From DATNPH01 sp036703315 (GTDB taxonomy: Bacteria > Cyanobacteriota > Cyanobacteriia > Cyanobacteriales > Coleofasciculaceae): a stretch of 64,000 nt of DNA. Below, piece after piece: positions 9,233-18,006 of the stretch. Positions within the stretch are counted from its first letter, which is position 1. Each line of letters starts with the position of its first letter. The position numbers and the translations under genes were made by a program. The notes under the pieces are model-generated. The model was not told the origin of the DNA and searched no databases. It worked only from the letters and a program-made list of their open reading frames with translations. The DNA lies in NCBI GenBank assembly GCA_036703315.1, contig DATNPH010000025.1, forward strand, positions 1 to 64,000, given 5' to 3'.

Positions 9233-10249
9233 CTAGACCAAGGACATTGGGAGAGCAGGGCGTTTAAGTTGTTCAATCAAATAATTGGAAAGCAATCCGT
9301 GTTTAAGTTGATAAACAGTTTGATAGGTTTTATAGGCTAAGTCCTTAAGCCTGAGCCAAACAAGCATGGCACAAGCAATGTGATTTCTTTGAAGGCGAGC
9401 CTTACGGCATTGGCAAGATTCAATGCCAGTTAATTGCTTAAGCTCTCGGTGAAACTGCTCAATCTTCCAACGGATAGCACACACCTGTTGTGTGTCATCT
9501 GTGGAGTCTTGAGTGAAGTCGTTAGTGGCTATATATTCCGTTTTGTCGGTAGAGACAATTACCCGGAACAGTTTCACCTTTTTGTCTTGGGGAAAAGTTT
9601 TGATTTTAATAATTTTCCCCTGTTCTAGTTCAGTTGATGTCCAAATTAAGGATTCAATCGGTTTATAATCCTGACTTCCTTCTGAATCATCAACTCGCCG
9701 ATTTTTCTTTAAAGGACAGTAGTAAATTTTTCCCAGTTTGTCAATAAATTGCATCAAGTTCTTGGTAGCATACCAACTGTCCATCAAGACTGTTCTAAAA
9801 GGCAAATTCCTAGAATACACAAGGCTTTGCAGCATTTCTTGCACATGGTCGAGTTTAGTTTTTCCATCACCATCTGGGTCATAGAGCCGATAATCAATCA
9901 CCCAGAACTGCCCGGTTTCAGGATTCACATAAATACAACTGACTAAACCTATACCTCTTAACACCCGGTGTTCATTGCCACTATACTGCTGTCGGGTTAA
10001 CTCGATTTGTTCGCTATATCTTTTATCGAGAACTGTATCATCAAAGATTATATAAGCCTGCTCATAAGATTGAATTAACGGGAAAACATTTTCCCACAAC
10101 AGGCGGGGAGTGAGTTTTTCTCGCCGCAAGTATCGATTAATCCGATCGTGGCTAATCGTTTCTAGATGGTCAGCGAGATTTGTCAGTGTATAGTTAATTT
10201 GACTACTTAGTAAATATTGACAATAGTCTAATTTGGTAAATTTCATCAC
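9233..10249 (-). CDS. DDE transposase of the IS (IS4/IS701-like)
   Basis: 338 residues and apparently intact. Acidic residues suited to a DDE site are seen in IIFDDTVLDKR, in VLMDSWYATK, and in the C-terminal motif RWKIEQFHRELKQLTG, which fits the YREK pattern (R-x3-E-x6-K) of IS4-superfamily transposases. The frame begins with GTG at 10249 followed at once by ATG at 10246; either could be used, and no strong ribosome-binding site precedes them. It is transcribed in the same direction as the kinase gene it interrupts, so it may be expressed from the kinase promoter as well as its own. Confidence 0.9.
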   Translation of the reverse strand: MMKFTKLDYCQYLLSSQINYTLTNLADHLETISHDRINRYLRREKLTPRLLWENVFPLIQSYEQAYIIFDDTVLDKRYSEQIELTRQQYSGNEHRVLRGIGLVSCIYVNPETGQFWVIDYRLYDPDGDGKTKLDHVQEMLQSLVYSRNLPFRTVLMDSWYATKNLMQFIDKLGKIYYCPLKKNRRVDDSEGSQDYKPIESLIWTSTELEQGKIIKIKTFPQDKKVKLFRVIVSTDKTEYIATNDFTQDSTDDTQQVCAIRWKIEQFHRELKQLTGIESCQCRKARLQRNHIACAMLVWLRLKDLAYKTYQTVYQLKHGLLSNYLIEQLKRPALPMSLV

Positions 10250-10321
10250 TTGTTGTCACTTCAGCAAGTGCTGGGGGGCGTCTGTTATGGTAAATGTTTT
10301 TTGTGTTTAGTTAAACCTTTG

Positions 10322-10364
10322 ATGGGCAGGCAGCAGGGGCTACTAGCCCCTGCTGCCTGCCCAT
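10322..10364. repeat. 43-base near-perfect palindrome inside the IS
   Basis: Two 21-base arms (10322-10342 and 10344-10364) are exact reverse complements around a single central C. The arm begins ATGGGCAGGCAGCAGGGG. It lies between the transposase start and the right end, upstream of the transposase. Such a hairpin could terminate read-through transcription from the interrupted gene or sequester the transposase start region. Confidence 0.85.
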
Positions 10365-10398
10365 TAAGTTTGATTATCATTATCCTCCTTGAGGGAAG

Positions 10399-11064
10399 CT
10401 ACCAACAATTGCACTCAAGGGCAAGTGAGAAGCTCACCCGTCCTGATGTAAGCTCCCTCCAACCCTTTGTGTTGTGGGCACGATCGTATGTGACAGTTGC
10501 GTAAGTCCTGTTAGAGATAGGTGAGTGGGTGAGCAATAGACTTGCAATCAGGGCGTTGAACATGCCATTGACAGACTGCTTGAGCATGATCAGCAATACG
10601 GCTTGATCTTGCACACCCATGACCCCATCGTAAAACAGCCATACTAGAGGCATACCAATGAAAATCCAGTAAAACCCATCTAGCACCAATAAATTCTGGC
10701 GCTTACGGCGTAGCCACCAACCAACGACTAGGGCTTCGAAGGTGAGGATAATTGCGGCATAGGGATGCTCCCATAAGAAAAATGTGTGCGATGCAGCAAT
10801 CATGGCAGCGAGCGTGCCCCACTCCATCCCATATAGGGACACTATGATTAAGACAGCAATGCTGCCAAATAGAAAATCGACACCAAAAAAGAGTGACACA
10901 TTAAAATAATTACCAACGTACCCTGCTAGCGTCAGTACTCCGAGTGCTAGGAATGATCTGAGCGGCGAGCTAGGTCTAAAAGCACTTATTAATTTTGGGT
11001 TAGTGACAAAATTTCTGAAACTCTTACCCAATATTTTTATGAGTTTGTTTGACTGTAGTGCCAT
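10399..11064 (-). pseudogene. 5' portion of the IS-split sensor kinase (multi-pass membrane domain)
   Basis: From ATG 11064 to 10516 the frame encodes about 183 host residues with five or six hydrophobic spans (SFLALGVLTLAGYVGNYF, GSIAVLIIVSLYGMEWG, ASHTFFLWEHPYAAIILTF, GFYWIFIGMPLVWLFYDG). It then runs into the IS and ends at 10399 after a short foreign tail. Joining codon 10516-10518 to codon 9190-9192 gives LLLTHSPI-SNWLARPKAVK without a frame change, continuing into the 3' portion. The membrane part is a probable sensory or anchoring domain of a type I cannot name. As it stands, the truncated product has no kinase domain. Confidence 0.88.
10511..10515. repeat. Right target-site duplication TTAGA
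   Basis: Direct repeat of 9188-9192, immediately outside the right inverted repeat of the IS. Confidence 0.88.
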
Positions 11065-11308
11065 AAAATTTTTACACAGTAAAAGTTTCGCAAAATCATT
11101 AAACTATTTTGTTTTGGCTTAAAAATGATTTTTTAGTGTATTACCTGATCTAATAAATCAATCAAAAAATCAATTTTAGTACAAACTTTAAGCTATTGTG
11201 CTATTGTGAATTCCCTAAAAAATGACTGTCTTGTGCGTTAACTCATCCAAACTAAAAAATCAAATAAAACTTAATTTAACTTTACAATTTTTCACTATAG
11301 TTCGGGAG

Positions 11309-11694
11309 TGTCATTTGCTGATTGAAGAAAAAATGAATTGACTGATCGCCAAGCTTGTGAGCCTCAACAATATCTTCAATATCGTTGGCAGCCTTATTAT
11401 CGGTAGTATGTCGGCTTCAGTTTTTGGAGATGCCTGATGAGGGGTATTTCAGCAGTGCTGACCTTCCTTATCATAATATTTGGTGAAATAATCTCGAAAA
11501 CTTTAGGAGGAGTTACGCCGAAAGCCTAGCTCTACCAATCACGGGAGTAACCTTTTTGTTCATTTCCGTGGTGTGGGTGATGGGAAAGATTACAGCCCCC
11601 TGAGTAAAGACCAGAAAAAACAGACAACGACGAGCCTGAAACTAAGTTATTGACGAATATCGGGCGAAAAGAAGGAATTATAAAAGTTGTATAA
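11309..11694 (+). pseudogene. Decayed CNNM/DUF21 (CorC/HlyC-type) transporter gene fragment
   Basis: Reading three successive frames gives, in the correct family order: LLIEEKMN*LIAKLVSLNN, IFNIVGSLIIGSMSASVFGD, a frameshift, GISAVLTFLIIIFGEIISKT, then PITGVTFLFISVVWVMGKIT, and finally EPETKLLTNIGRKEGIIK. These match the CNNM transmembrane domain (SLNNIxNIVGSxxVG, the SAVLTFLIIIFxEIxPKTLG signature, the VWxxxKITAP stretch) and the short acidic helix before the CBS pair. At least one in-frame stop and three frameshifts interrupt it, and the CBS and CorC domains are absent. It was probably a magnesium- or cation-transport-related membrane protein. The remnant sits just upstream of the IS-split kinase, in a decaying stretch. 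Confidence 0.78.
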
Positions 11695-11908
11695 AGCTAA
11701 ATCACAGATTTAGTAAAAAGTAGATGAAGAACGGGCTTTAGTTAACTTTTTGGTTTAATCAATTCTATGATTTCTTTGTTCATAAGAATGGGTGTCCAGA
11801 GCTAGTGTTTCTTTTTTGAAGAGCCATAGCACTAGTTCTGGTTTCTTTTATTTACTATAATGTTGTCTTTTATAACAAAGCGGAAGACCCTAACACTATT
11901 GATTACCG

Positions 11909-12094
11909 ATGGCGAACGTCATTATCAAAGTCTTAATCCTCTCTGCCGCCATTTCAGTTTTGATCAAGTACGGCGGTTCCAGTTTACCCATTGCCGCCAC
12001 CTCAGTTAACGCGATGATTGCGATAGTGACACCAACTTTAATCGTAGCGATCGCGCTGTTGTGGCGATCGTGGAAATACAGGCAGCTCAATTGA
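11909..12094 (+). CDS. Small hydrophobic membrane protein (61 aa)
   Basis: The product has two hydrophobic stretches (VIIKVLILSAAISVLIKYGG and AMIAIVTPTLIVAIALLW) and a short basic tail (RSWKYRQLN), as in a small two-span membrane protein. Start ATG at 11909. A stable hairpin follows ten bases after the stop. I do not recognise a named family. The same region has a similar-length frame on the other strand, but the hydrophobic pattern and following terminator favour this one. Confidence 0.6.
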   Translation: MANVIIKVLILSAAISVLIKYGGSSLPIAATSVNAMIAIVTPTLIVAIALLWRSWKYRQLN

Positions 12095-12103
12095 TATCAA
12101 AAA

Positions 12104-12136
12104 GGGGAAAGAGAACCTCTTGCTTTCTCTTTCCCT
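12104..12136 (+). terminator. Hairpin after the small membrane protein gene
   Basis: GGGAAAGAGAA (12105-12115) pairs fully with TTCTCTTTCCC (12125-12135) around a 9-base loop. It lies directly behind the 61-residue gene. The following T tract is weak, so it may act as a transcript stabiliser as well as a terminator. Confidence 0.55.
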
Positions 12137-12219
12137 TACTCTCTATTCCCTAGTCTCCCTAAAGGGCTGGTTAAAGAAGGCAGAAGAATGAAGGCAGAAG
12201 GTAGAAGGCTCTTATTTAA

Positions 12220-12254
12220 CCAATTGGAAGGGGATTCTAACCCCTGCCAATTGG
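12220..12254. repeat. Inverted repeat (CCAATTGG arms)
   Basis: CCAATTGG plus GGGG on the left pairs with CCCC plus CCAATTGG on the right, giving an interrupted 12-bp stem with a 7-base loop. It lies in the spacer between the convergent small membrane protein and SLH genes and may serve the SLH transcript as a terminator. Confidence 0.55.
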
Positions 12255-12369
12255 GAGCCACTAAATCGAAGATTTGCAAGAGGCTTGATACCCTTACTCC
12301 CTTGGGTCGTGGGCAAAGGACGAAGGCATTCCTTCTTCCTCCTGCATAAGAGCCCTCTGCCTTTGTTGG

Positions 12370-14448
12370 TCAAGCAGAAACGATATAAGGAGAGTTAATC
12401 GCACTCACCTGATTAGCATCAACCAAAGCCTGATAAACTACTGCCGCCACCTCAGCACGCGTAGCGTCTTTATTCGGATGGAGTTGCTTCAGCTGCGGAT
12501 AATTCACCACAATCTTTTTCTTGGTAGCCGTTGTCACTTCATCTTTGGCATAGTCAGGAATGTCATTGCGGTCATCATAAACATTCAAAGCATTCGCATC
12601 AGATACCGATAAGCCCAACCCACTGACTACTGAAACAATCACTTGGACACGCTGGACATTCTCATTTGGTCGGAACGTATCATCAGGCAAGCCTGATATA
12701 AATTGACTTCGGTAAGCTTGCTGAATCACATCCTTCGCCCAATAATCATTAGGAACATCGCTGAATTGCTTGGCTTCCCGCTTGGGTGTGGGGTTAAATG
12801 CTTTGACCAGCAAGGCAGCATACTGAGCACGGGTTATTTGATCATCTGGCTTAAAGGTGCCATCACTAAAGCCACTGATTAAGCCTTGGTTGGCAAGAGC
12901 ATTAATAAAATCAACCGCCCAATGACCCTGAATGTCTTTGAATGCTACGGGTGAACCACCAGTGTAGGTGACAATATAAGGAGACGCGATCGCACTCACC
13001 TGCTTGGCATCGACCAGCGTTTGATAGACCATTGCCGCCACTTCAGCGCGGGTAGCCTCAGTATTTGGCTTGAGTTTCTTCAGCTGCGGGTAATTCACCA
13101 CAATCTGCTTCTTTGTCGCCGTCGCTACTTTATCCCTGGCATAGCTAGGAATATCGCTGCGGTCATCATAAACACTCAAAGCATTCAAATCAGCTGCTGA
13201 TAAACCCAACCCGCTTACCAACGACACAATCACTTGCACACGCTGAATATTGTCATTCGGTCGGAAGGTGTTGTCAGGGAAGCCCGATATAAATTGACTG
13301 CGATAAGCTTGCTGAATCACGTCCTTTGCCCAATAATCATTGGCAACATCAGTGAATATAATGCCGGGTCGCTTAGGCGCGGGGTTAAACGCTTTGACCA
13401 GCAAGGCAGCATACTGAGCACGGGTCATCTTAGCATCTGGCTTGAAGGTGCCATCACTAAAGCCACTGATCAGTCCCTTATCGTACAATCCTCGAATGAA
13501 AGCCTCTGCCCAGTGCCCTTTAATGTCACTCAAGGGCTTTGGATTGGGATCTGGATTGGGATCTGGATTGGGATCTGGACTAGTTCCATCAATCTCAACT
13601 GGACCTTTGACTCGTGAGGCACTTAGCTGATTGCCTACCGAAAATAGCTTGGTGCTGGTGGCATTTTCTAAATCCCACTGACCATTATTGCGGAAGATAT
13701 TACCACCTGGGTCTTGTTTACTACCTAAGTCGGGTACAGCCCTGACAGTAACGGTTAGACCAGTCTCTGAGTTGTTTTCAATCCGATTCTTCCGAAACAC
13801 AGGGCGAGCCTCACCAGAGACGAGCAGCCCATAACGGTTTTCAGCGATGATGTTATCGATCAGCTTAGGAGTGGAAGTCCCATCGATGCTAATGCCAGAA
13901 CCGGCTTTTTTGAAGCTGTTTCCTCGGATTTCTCCGGAGCTATTGCGTGTAATTGCGATGCCATTCCCCTCGTTTTCAATAAATACATTATTGAGGATGA
14001 GTGGATTAGCATTACCAGCTGCAAAGACACCTTCACGCTTGGATCTGGCGAAGGTACAGTTGGTAATAGTGGGGGTAGTGGATTCAAGCCAGACGGCTGT
14101 GCCTCGTGTCTCAAGATTAGTGACGCTTACCCCGCGAAGTTCTGCATTATTGCCAAGCAAAAAAGTCACATTTTGACGAGCTTGGGTAGGGCTATCATAC
14201 TGCCCGCTTCCTTCAATTAAGATGTCGCTGCCTTTATTGGCTTCATTACCAACAATCTTGACCCCAGCTGGAACGTTCAGGGGAAAGACTTCACCACTGC
14301 TAGCTTTGTAATTACCAGCAACCAGTTGAATAGTCGTGCCGGATTGGGATTGGCTAAGAGCTTTCCTAATCGTTTTGAAGGGAGCAGACTGGCTACCAAC
14401 CGCGCTATCACTGCCGGTAGATGGATTGACGTAAAAGGTTTGAGCCAT
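12370..14448 (-). CDS. Beta-helix (DUF1565) plus six-SLH-domain surface protein
   Basis: 692 residues. Residues 1 to about 280 form a DUF1565/right-handed beta-helix domain beginning with FYVNPSTGSDSAVGSQSAPF and containing repeated parallel-strand units (PTITNCTF, NPLILNNVF, GEIRGNSF, PKLIDNII). A Pro-Asp-Asn linker (DPNPDPNPDPNPKP) follows, encoded by 12-bp tandem repeats. The C-terminal half holds two nearly identical units of about 200 residues, each with three SLH domains (for example FKDIQGHWAVDFINALANQG, then DVPNDYWAKDVIQQAYRS). SLH domains bind peptidoglycan-linked polymers, so the beta-helix is probably displayed at the envelope. No signal peptide is visible at the ATG at 14448, which is odd for an SLH protein. 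Confidence 0.9.
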   Translation of the reverse strand: MAQTFYVNPSTGSDSAVGSQSAPFKTIRKALSQSQSGTTIQLVAGNYKASSGEVFPLNVPAGVKIVGNEANKGSDILIEGSGQYDSPTQARQNVTFLLGNNAELRGVSVTNLETRGTAVWLESTTPTITNCTFARSKREGVFAAGNANPLILNNVFIENEGNGIAITRNSSGEIRGNSFKKAGSGISIDGTSTPKLIDNIIAENRYGLLVSGEARPVFRKNRIENNSETGLTVTVRAVPDLGSKQDPGGNIFRNNGQWDLENATSTKLFSVGNQLSASRVKGPVEIDGTSPDPNPDPNPDPNPKPLSDIKGHWAEAFIRGLYDKGLISGFSDGTFKPDAKMTRAQYAALLVKAFNPAPKRPGIIFTDVANDYWAKDVIQQAYRSQFISGFPDNTFRPNDNIQRVQVIVSLVSGLGLSAADLNALSVYDDRSDIPSYARDKVATATKKQIVVNYPQLKKLKPNTEATRAEVAAMVYQTLVDAKQVSAIASPYIVTYTGGSPVAFKDIQGHWAVDFINALANQGLISGFSDGTFKPDDQITRAQYAALLVKAFNPTPKREAKQFSDVPNDYWAKDVIQQAYRSQFISGLPDDTFRPNENVQRVQVIVSVVSGLGLSVSDANALNVYDDRNDIPDYAKDEVTTATKKKIVVNYPQLKQLHPNKDATRAEVAAVVYQALVDANQVSAINSPYIVSA

Positions 14449-15000
14449 AGTTAGAATTTCACCAATTGATCGTAAATAGGGCAGCTACATCAGCAATGAG
14501 AGCTTTAACCTTTGGCTGATCTACTGCTCACGAGGCTCCTCTAGTACTAAATTGGCGATAGGTTGAGTGAGCTGCTTTCACTGCCTATCTTTTCGTCCTC
14601 CAAACTCAAAGGCTTATCCGGAAAGTCTCCAAGTTTTGGTTAATTAGCAATGCAAGTGTGAACTCACCTCGCCGACAAGCGGATGGGGTTTCCTAAGTTC
14701 AAGAACTACTGCTCTTGATACCCTGCCTTTATGCGTACTTCCTTGCCCAGAGGTGAACTCCGGGGGAGCTTTAGTGAGGACATGGGGTTTTCTCGGCGGA
14801 CTAAATAAATCCAATCGTAGTACTAGAAATAAGAGTTGTTGCCCCACAGTTGTAACTGTTGTTACTGCTGACCTTTCACAGTTTAAATGTGGTTTTTGCC
14901 GAATGTCCATTTTTAAGGGCAATGGAAGGTGGACAAGGAGGACAACGGGGATTTATATAGGCTTCCCACTCTCCTATCTCTCTCTACTCTTTACTGCTCT
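14449..15000. other. Intergenic region without recognised gene
   Basis: About 550 bp between two minus-strand genes. Open frames in this stretch have no recognisable protein character. The end near 15000 is rich in C+T heptamer-like repeats that continue into the last codons of the PAS kinase. The promoter of the SLH protein gene should be in the first part. Confidence 0.55.
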
Positions 15001-17370
15001 TTACTGCCCATTCCCCACTCCCCCTGACTTCCTCTTCCCTCGCTGATTTAGCGGCAGCGTGACAGTAAATGTTGTGCCAATGCCTACTTCACTGTCTACA
15101 GCTATCTTGCCTCTCTGTAACTCTACACACTGTTTAACAATCGCTAGTCCTAAGCCGTTTCCAGTAATAGAGCCAACATTTCTTCCCCTGTAGAACGTCC
15201 TGTAAATTAAGTCGTGGTCTTCTTGAGTAATACCAATACCTGAATCTTGGATATCAAATATTACCTGTTGCTCTTGATAAACTACATTCAAATTAATCTC
15301 ACTGCCTTTTGGAGAATACTGAATCGCATTCAACAGTAGCTTTAGGAGAATTTGCCGTAGCAGTTTTTCATCCCAGATACCGGAACGTTTGCCTTGAGTG
15401 CTAAGGGTAATTCTGTGCTCTCGACCTGCACCTTGCTGTAACTCTGTAACTAGCCTTCGGCAGAACTCAGCTAAATCTATCAGGGCTGGCTTCAACCGTA
15501 GCGTTCCGGCTTCTACCTTCTCAATCAAGAGGAGGTCGTCCAATAGGTGATCTATCTGTTTGACATTAACTTGAATACGCTGGAGATAGTCTTGTTTCGT
15601 TTCGTTAGTCCAGTGCTGAGCATTACCTTCGATTAATTTGGCGCAGGCGAAAATATTGGTGATGGGGTTGCGTAGTTCGTTGGCAACGACAGAGACTAAG
15701 CGAGATTTTAGGGCGCTATATTCTTCTTTTTTTGCTAAAGCTTTATTGGCGGCGACGACGGCTCGCTTATGGTCGGTGATATCTTTGAGTGTGACGACTA
15801 CTGCTTCTGGAGTGCGATCGCTCCCATCGATTGGGCTAATCGTATATTCATAATCCCTAACCCCGTCTTTTGTAGGAAAGCTCGCTTCATCGCTCAGGGA
15901 ATGTCTCATCCTGAATACGGTTTTCCGTTGAGTATCAAACCGCTCCATAATCTCGCTGGGGAACTCTAAATCCCGCCAGGTTTTACCGAGGAAATCGCAT
16001 TGTGAAAAACCAAAGGCTTGTGCTGCCGTGCGATTGGCATAGATATATTTTCCGTCCTGGTTAATCACAAAAAACAAGTCCGGAGAGCTAGAAAGAATAT
16101 CATTAAGCGTTCTCCCTAACTGCTCAGCCGTTACTGCCAGTTGTTGGGACTTTATCTGTTGCCAATAATCGGAGTCATACCATTTGGTTTTATTGCTGTC
16201 ATAGTTCAAATCCTCACATGAACGAGTAGTGAAGCTCCTCCAATCCAAAATCGGACATCCAAAATCGAGAATGGTATCAGGGGTTAATTCTTGATGGCTG
16301 ACTTCTGGCTGTTCAACTAACTGTGGTGGTGCTGCTTCACTCTGACGAAGCTCGGTGATGTCTTCCAGCAGACAAGTAGCAAACGTGGGTTCGTCTCCAC
16401 TACCCTGCACTAAAGAAAAGGTCAACCGTCCCCATTGCATTGCAGTGTTTTGACACAGGAAGCGCTTTTCTAGCTGGTAAGACTGACATTGCCCCGCCAT
16501 TACTGCTTGGAACAGTGCAAACTCTACACCTTTTTTGTCCAAATTCATCATCTCAGGAAGAATTGTCTGCAACTCTTGCTCGCGATAACCTACCATCTTC
16601 TGTAACGCTTGGTTAGTCTTGATAACACAACCGTTGCTATCTAATAGTGCTATCCCAACAGCCGCCTTCTCAAACATGGCGCGAAACAAGTTTTGCTCCT
16701 GCAAAGCGGCTTTACTAATCTTCTGCTGTTGAGTTGAGGATGATGAAGCAGCGTCAACAACAGAGGGAGTAAGTTCCGAAACTCGCCAGCGCAAGCTTAC
16801 CACCTTATCCTGCGAGTCCCATATCGGTACCACTGTTGCACTTGCCGTAAAGTGAGCACCGCGTCGGCGCTGAATCTGGACTTGCCAATTTTTGATTGAC
16901 TCGCCTCTTTGCAGTTGCCTCAGCTGAGAGTAGAAGTTCCGCCGTTCCTCGGCACCAATAAACACAACGAAGGGTTTGCCAACGAGACGCTTTTGTGAAG
17001 CATTAAGTAACTCGGCTGCCATTGCGTTCGCTTCAATGATTACCCCGTCTTTGGTTGTCACCAGGTAGCCATCTGGGGCAAGTTCAAACAGTTCCTTATA
17101 GCGCTGGCGCTCAGTTTCCAGTGTGATGCGGCTTTTGGCTAACTCTTCATTTTGAAGGTGTAGTTCCTCAACCAGGACGTGCAACTCTTCTAAAGAAAGG
17201 GAGAGTTCCTCCAAACTCTCCTTTAGTAGTTCTTGCTGCCCTGTAGCAAATTGATCAGCTTGTTGCCCAAGTGCTTCTGGTGGCTCCCGTAATTTATTTG
17301 CCTGTTGCCACAGCTCTTCTAACCGACGCTGGGACAGCATGAGTTGTTGGTCAAAAATTTCACTGGTCAT
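15001..17370 (-). CDS. Multi-PAS histidine-kinase-like protein lacking the phosphoacceptor His
   Basis: 789 residues, soluble. A coiled coil (about 1-90, LEELSLSLEELHVLVEELHL) is followed by three PAS domains (about 90-205, 225-345 and 425-545), then a HisKA-like helix pair and a HATPase (LLKLLLNAIQYSPKG, DSGIGI, GNGLGLAIVKQC). In the H box the usual His is replaced by Asn564 (VVANELRNPITN; codon AAC at 15679-15681), while the rest of the box is conserved. The protein may bind ATP but should not autophosphorylate in the normal way, so it could be an allosteric partner or a phosphatase-type regulator. The last ten or so codons run through STRR-like DNA, so the C-terminal tail looks recently altered. 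It is divergent from the cheB-cheR pair. Confidence 0.88.
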   Translation of the reverse strand: MTSEIFDQQLMLSQRRLEELWQQANKLREPPEALGQQADQFATGQQELLKESLEELSLSLEELHVLVEELHLQNEELAKSRITLETERQRYKELFELAPDGYLVTTKDGVIIEANAMAAELLNASQKRLVGKPFVVFIGAEERRNFYSQLRQLQRGESIKNWQVQIQRRRGAHFTASATVVPIWDSQDKVVSLRWRVSELTPSVVDAASSSSTQQQKISKAALQEQNLFRAMFEKAAVGIALLDSNGCVIKTNQALQKMVGYREQELQTILPEMMNLDKKGVEFALFQAVMAGQCQSYQLEKRFLCQNTAMQWGRLTFSLVQGSGDEPTFATCLLEDITELRQSEAAPPQLVEQPEVSHQELTPDTILDFGCPILDWRSFTTRSCEDLNYDSNKTKWYDSDYWQQIKSQQLAVTAEQLGRTLNDILSSSPDLFFVINQDGKYIYANRTAAQAFGFSQCDFLGKTWRDLEFPSEIMERFDTQRKTVFRMRHSLSDEASFPTKDGVRDYEYTISPIDGSDRTPEAVVVTLKDITDHKRAVVAANKALAKKEEYSALKSRLVSVVANELRNPITNIFACAKLIEGNAQHWTNETKQDYLQRIQVNVKQIDHLLDDLLLIEKVEAGTLRLKPALIDLAEFCRRLVTELQQGAGREHRITLSTQGKRSGIWDEKLLRQILLKLLLNAIQYSPKGSEINLNVVYQEQQVIFDIQDSGIGITQEDHDLIYRTFYRGRNVGSITGNGLGLAIVKQCVELQRGKIAVDSEVGIGTTFTVTLPLNQRGKRKSGGVGNGQ

Positions 17371-18006
17371 GAATATCGCCCCTCATTCATTATGTTTGGA
17401 AGGTGCCCAAAGCCGTCATGAAGGTCAGGAATGTTGTTCTTTGAACCTGAGCCTCTAAATTGAATTATTACTAGCCCCGTGCTTAAGCCGTCACTTTGGT
17501 GTAGTGGTCGCTGATATTACTACAAGTTAGGAGTACTAACTGCGTAAGGTAAGCACGCGCCGCTCTCAACGAGACTTCCGTGACTGCTTTAAATTCATAG
17601 TATTAAACTACCTCTATCTCATGACAGATTTTGCTGTTTATTTTACATTGTTTTACATTTATAAATTTAAGAGTAGTATTCGCCTCAAATATCCTATAAA
17701 TAACAGCAAAATATTTTATTTTCTACAGTTCCCGTCATTTTTGGTAGTTCTTAGGTATTTACTCAAGCTTAAGAGCTGCTATAGCATTTTTTTGATGCTC
17801 TTGGAAAGATTTAAAAGAATGAGCCTAATAGAGGGAGTAAGTTAATGATCAAGAACTTTTTGCTCTGATCAATCGGTACATTGTATTAACAAATACAAAT
17901 AAAAATAATAAAGCTTTAGTCAAGATTGAAAAAGTTTAACTATTTTATTGACTTACGTCATTTAGAATACTGATTCAAGCTAAACATATATAAGAGAAAT
18001 TAAATT
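17371..18006. other. AT-rich divergent promoter region
   Basis: About 635 bp between the multi-PAS protein and cheB, increasingly A+T rich toward cheB. It contains an open frame of 74 codons at 17621-17845 with low-complexity, Phe/Leu-rich content that I do not believe is a gene. It should hold promoters for both directions. Confidence 0.5.

Larger units (their letters stand above)
9193..10510 (-). mobile_element. Complete insertion sequence, IS4/IS701-like, 1318 bp
   Basis: The ends are inverted repeats of about 30 bp (9193-9222 and 10481-10510) with the first 23 positions identical, beginning CAGGACTTACGCAACTGT, and two mismatches after that. Both sides carry the direct repeat TTAGA. One transposase gene fills most of the element on the minus strand. 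The part between the transposase start and the right end (10250-10480) holds a 43-base palindrome. The element disrupts a sensor-kinase gene. Perfect ends, intact transposase and exact duplication show that the insertion is recent. IS701 is favoured by protein style, but IS701 members usually make 4-bp duplications, so the family label is tentative. Confidence 0.92.

Noticed and set aside
11896..12090. Minus-strand 64-codon frame opposite the small membrane protein
   Set aside because: It lacks a terminator and good start; the plus-strand frame has the hydrophobic pattern and a following hairpin.
13538..13580. 12-bp direct repeats (GGATTGGGATCT) considered as iterons or CRISPR
   Set aside because: They encode the DPNPDPNP linker in the SLH protein and are too short for a CRISPR repeat.
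14753..15046. 97-codon frame upstream of the multi-PAS protein end
   Set aside because: Overlaps the end of a convincing gene on the other strand and runs into heptamer-like repeats; no family match.
17621..17845. 74-codon frame in the AT-rich region before cheB
   Set aside because: Low-complexity, AT-driven Phe/Leu/Lys content with no ribosome-binding site.
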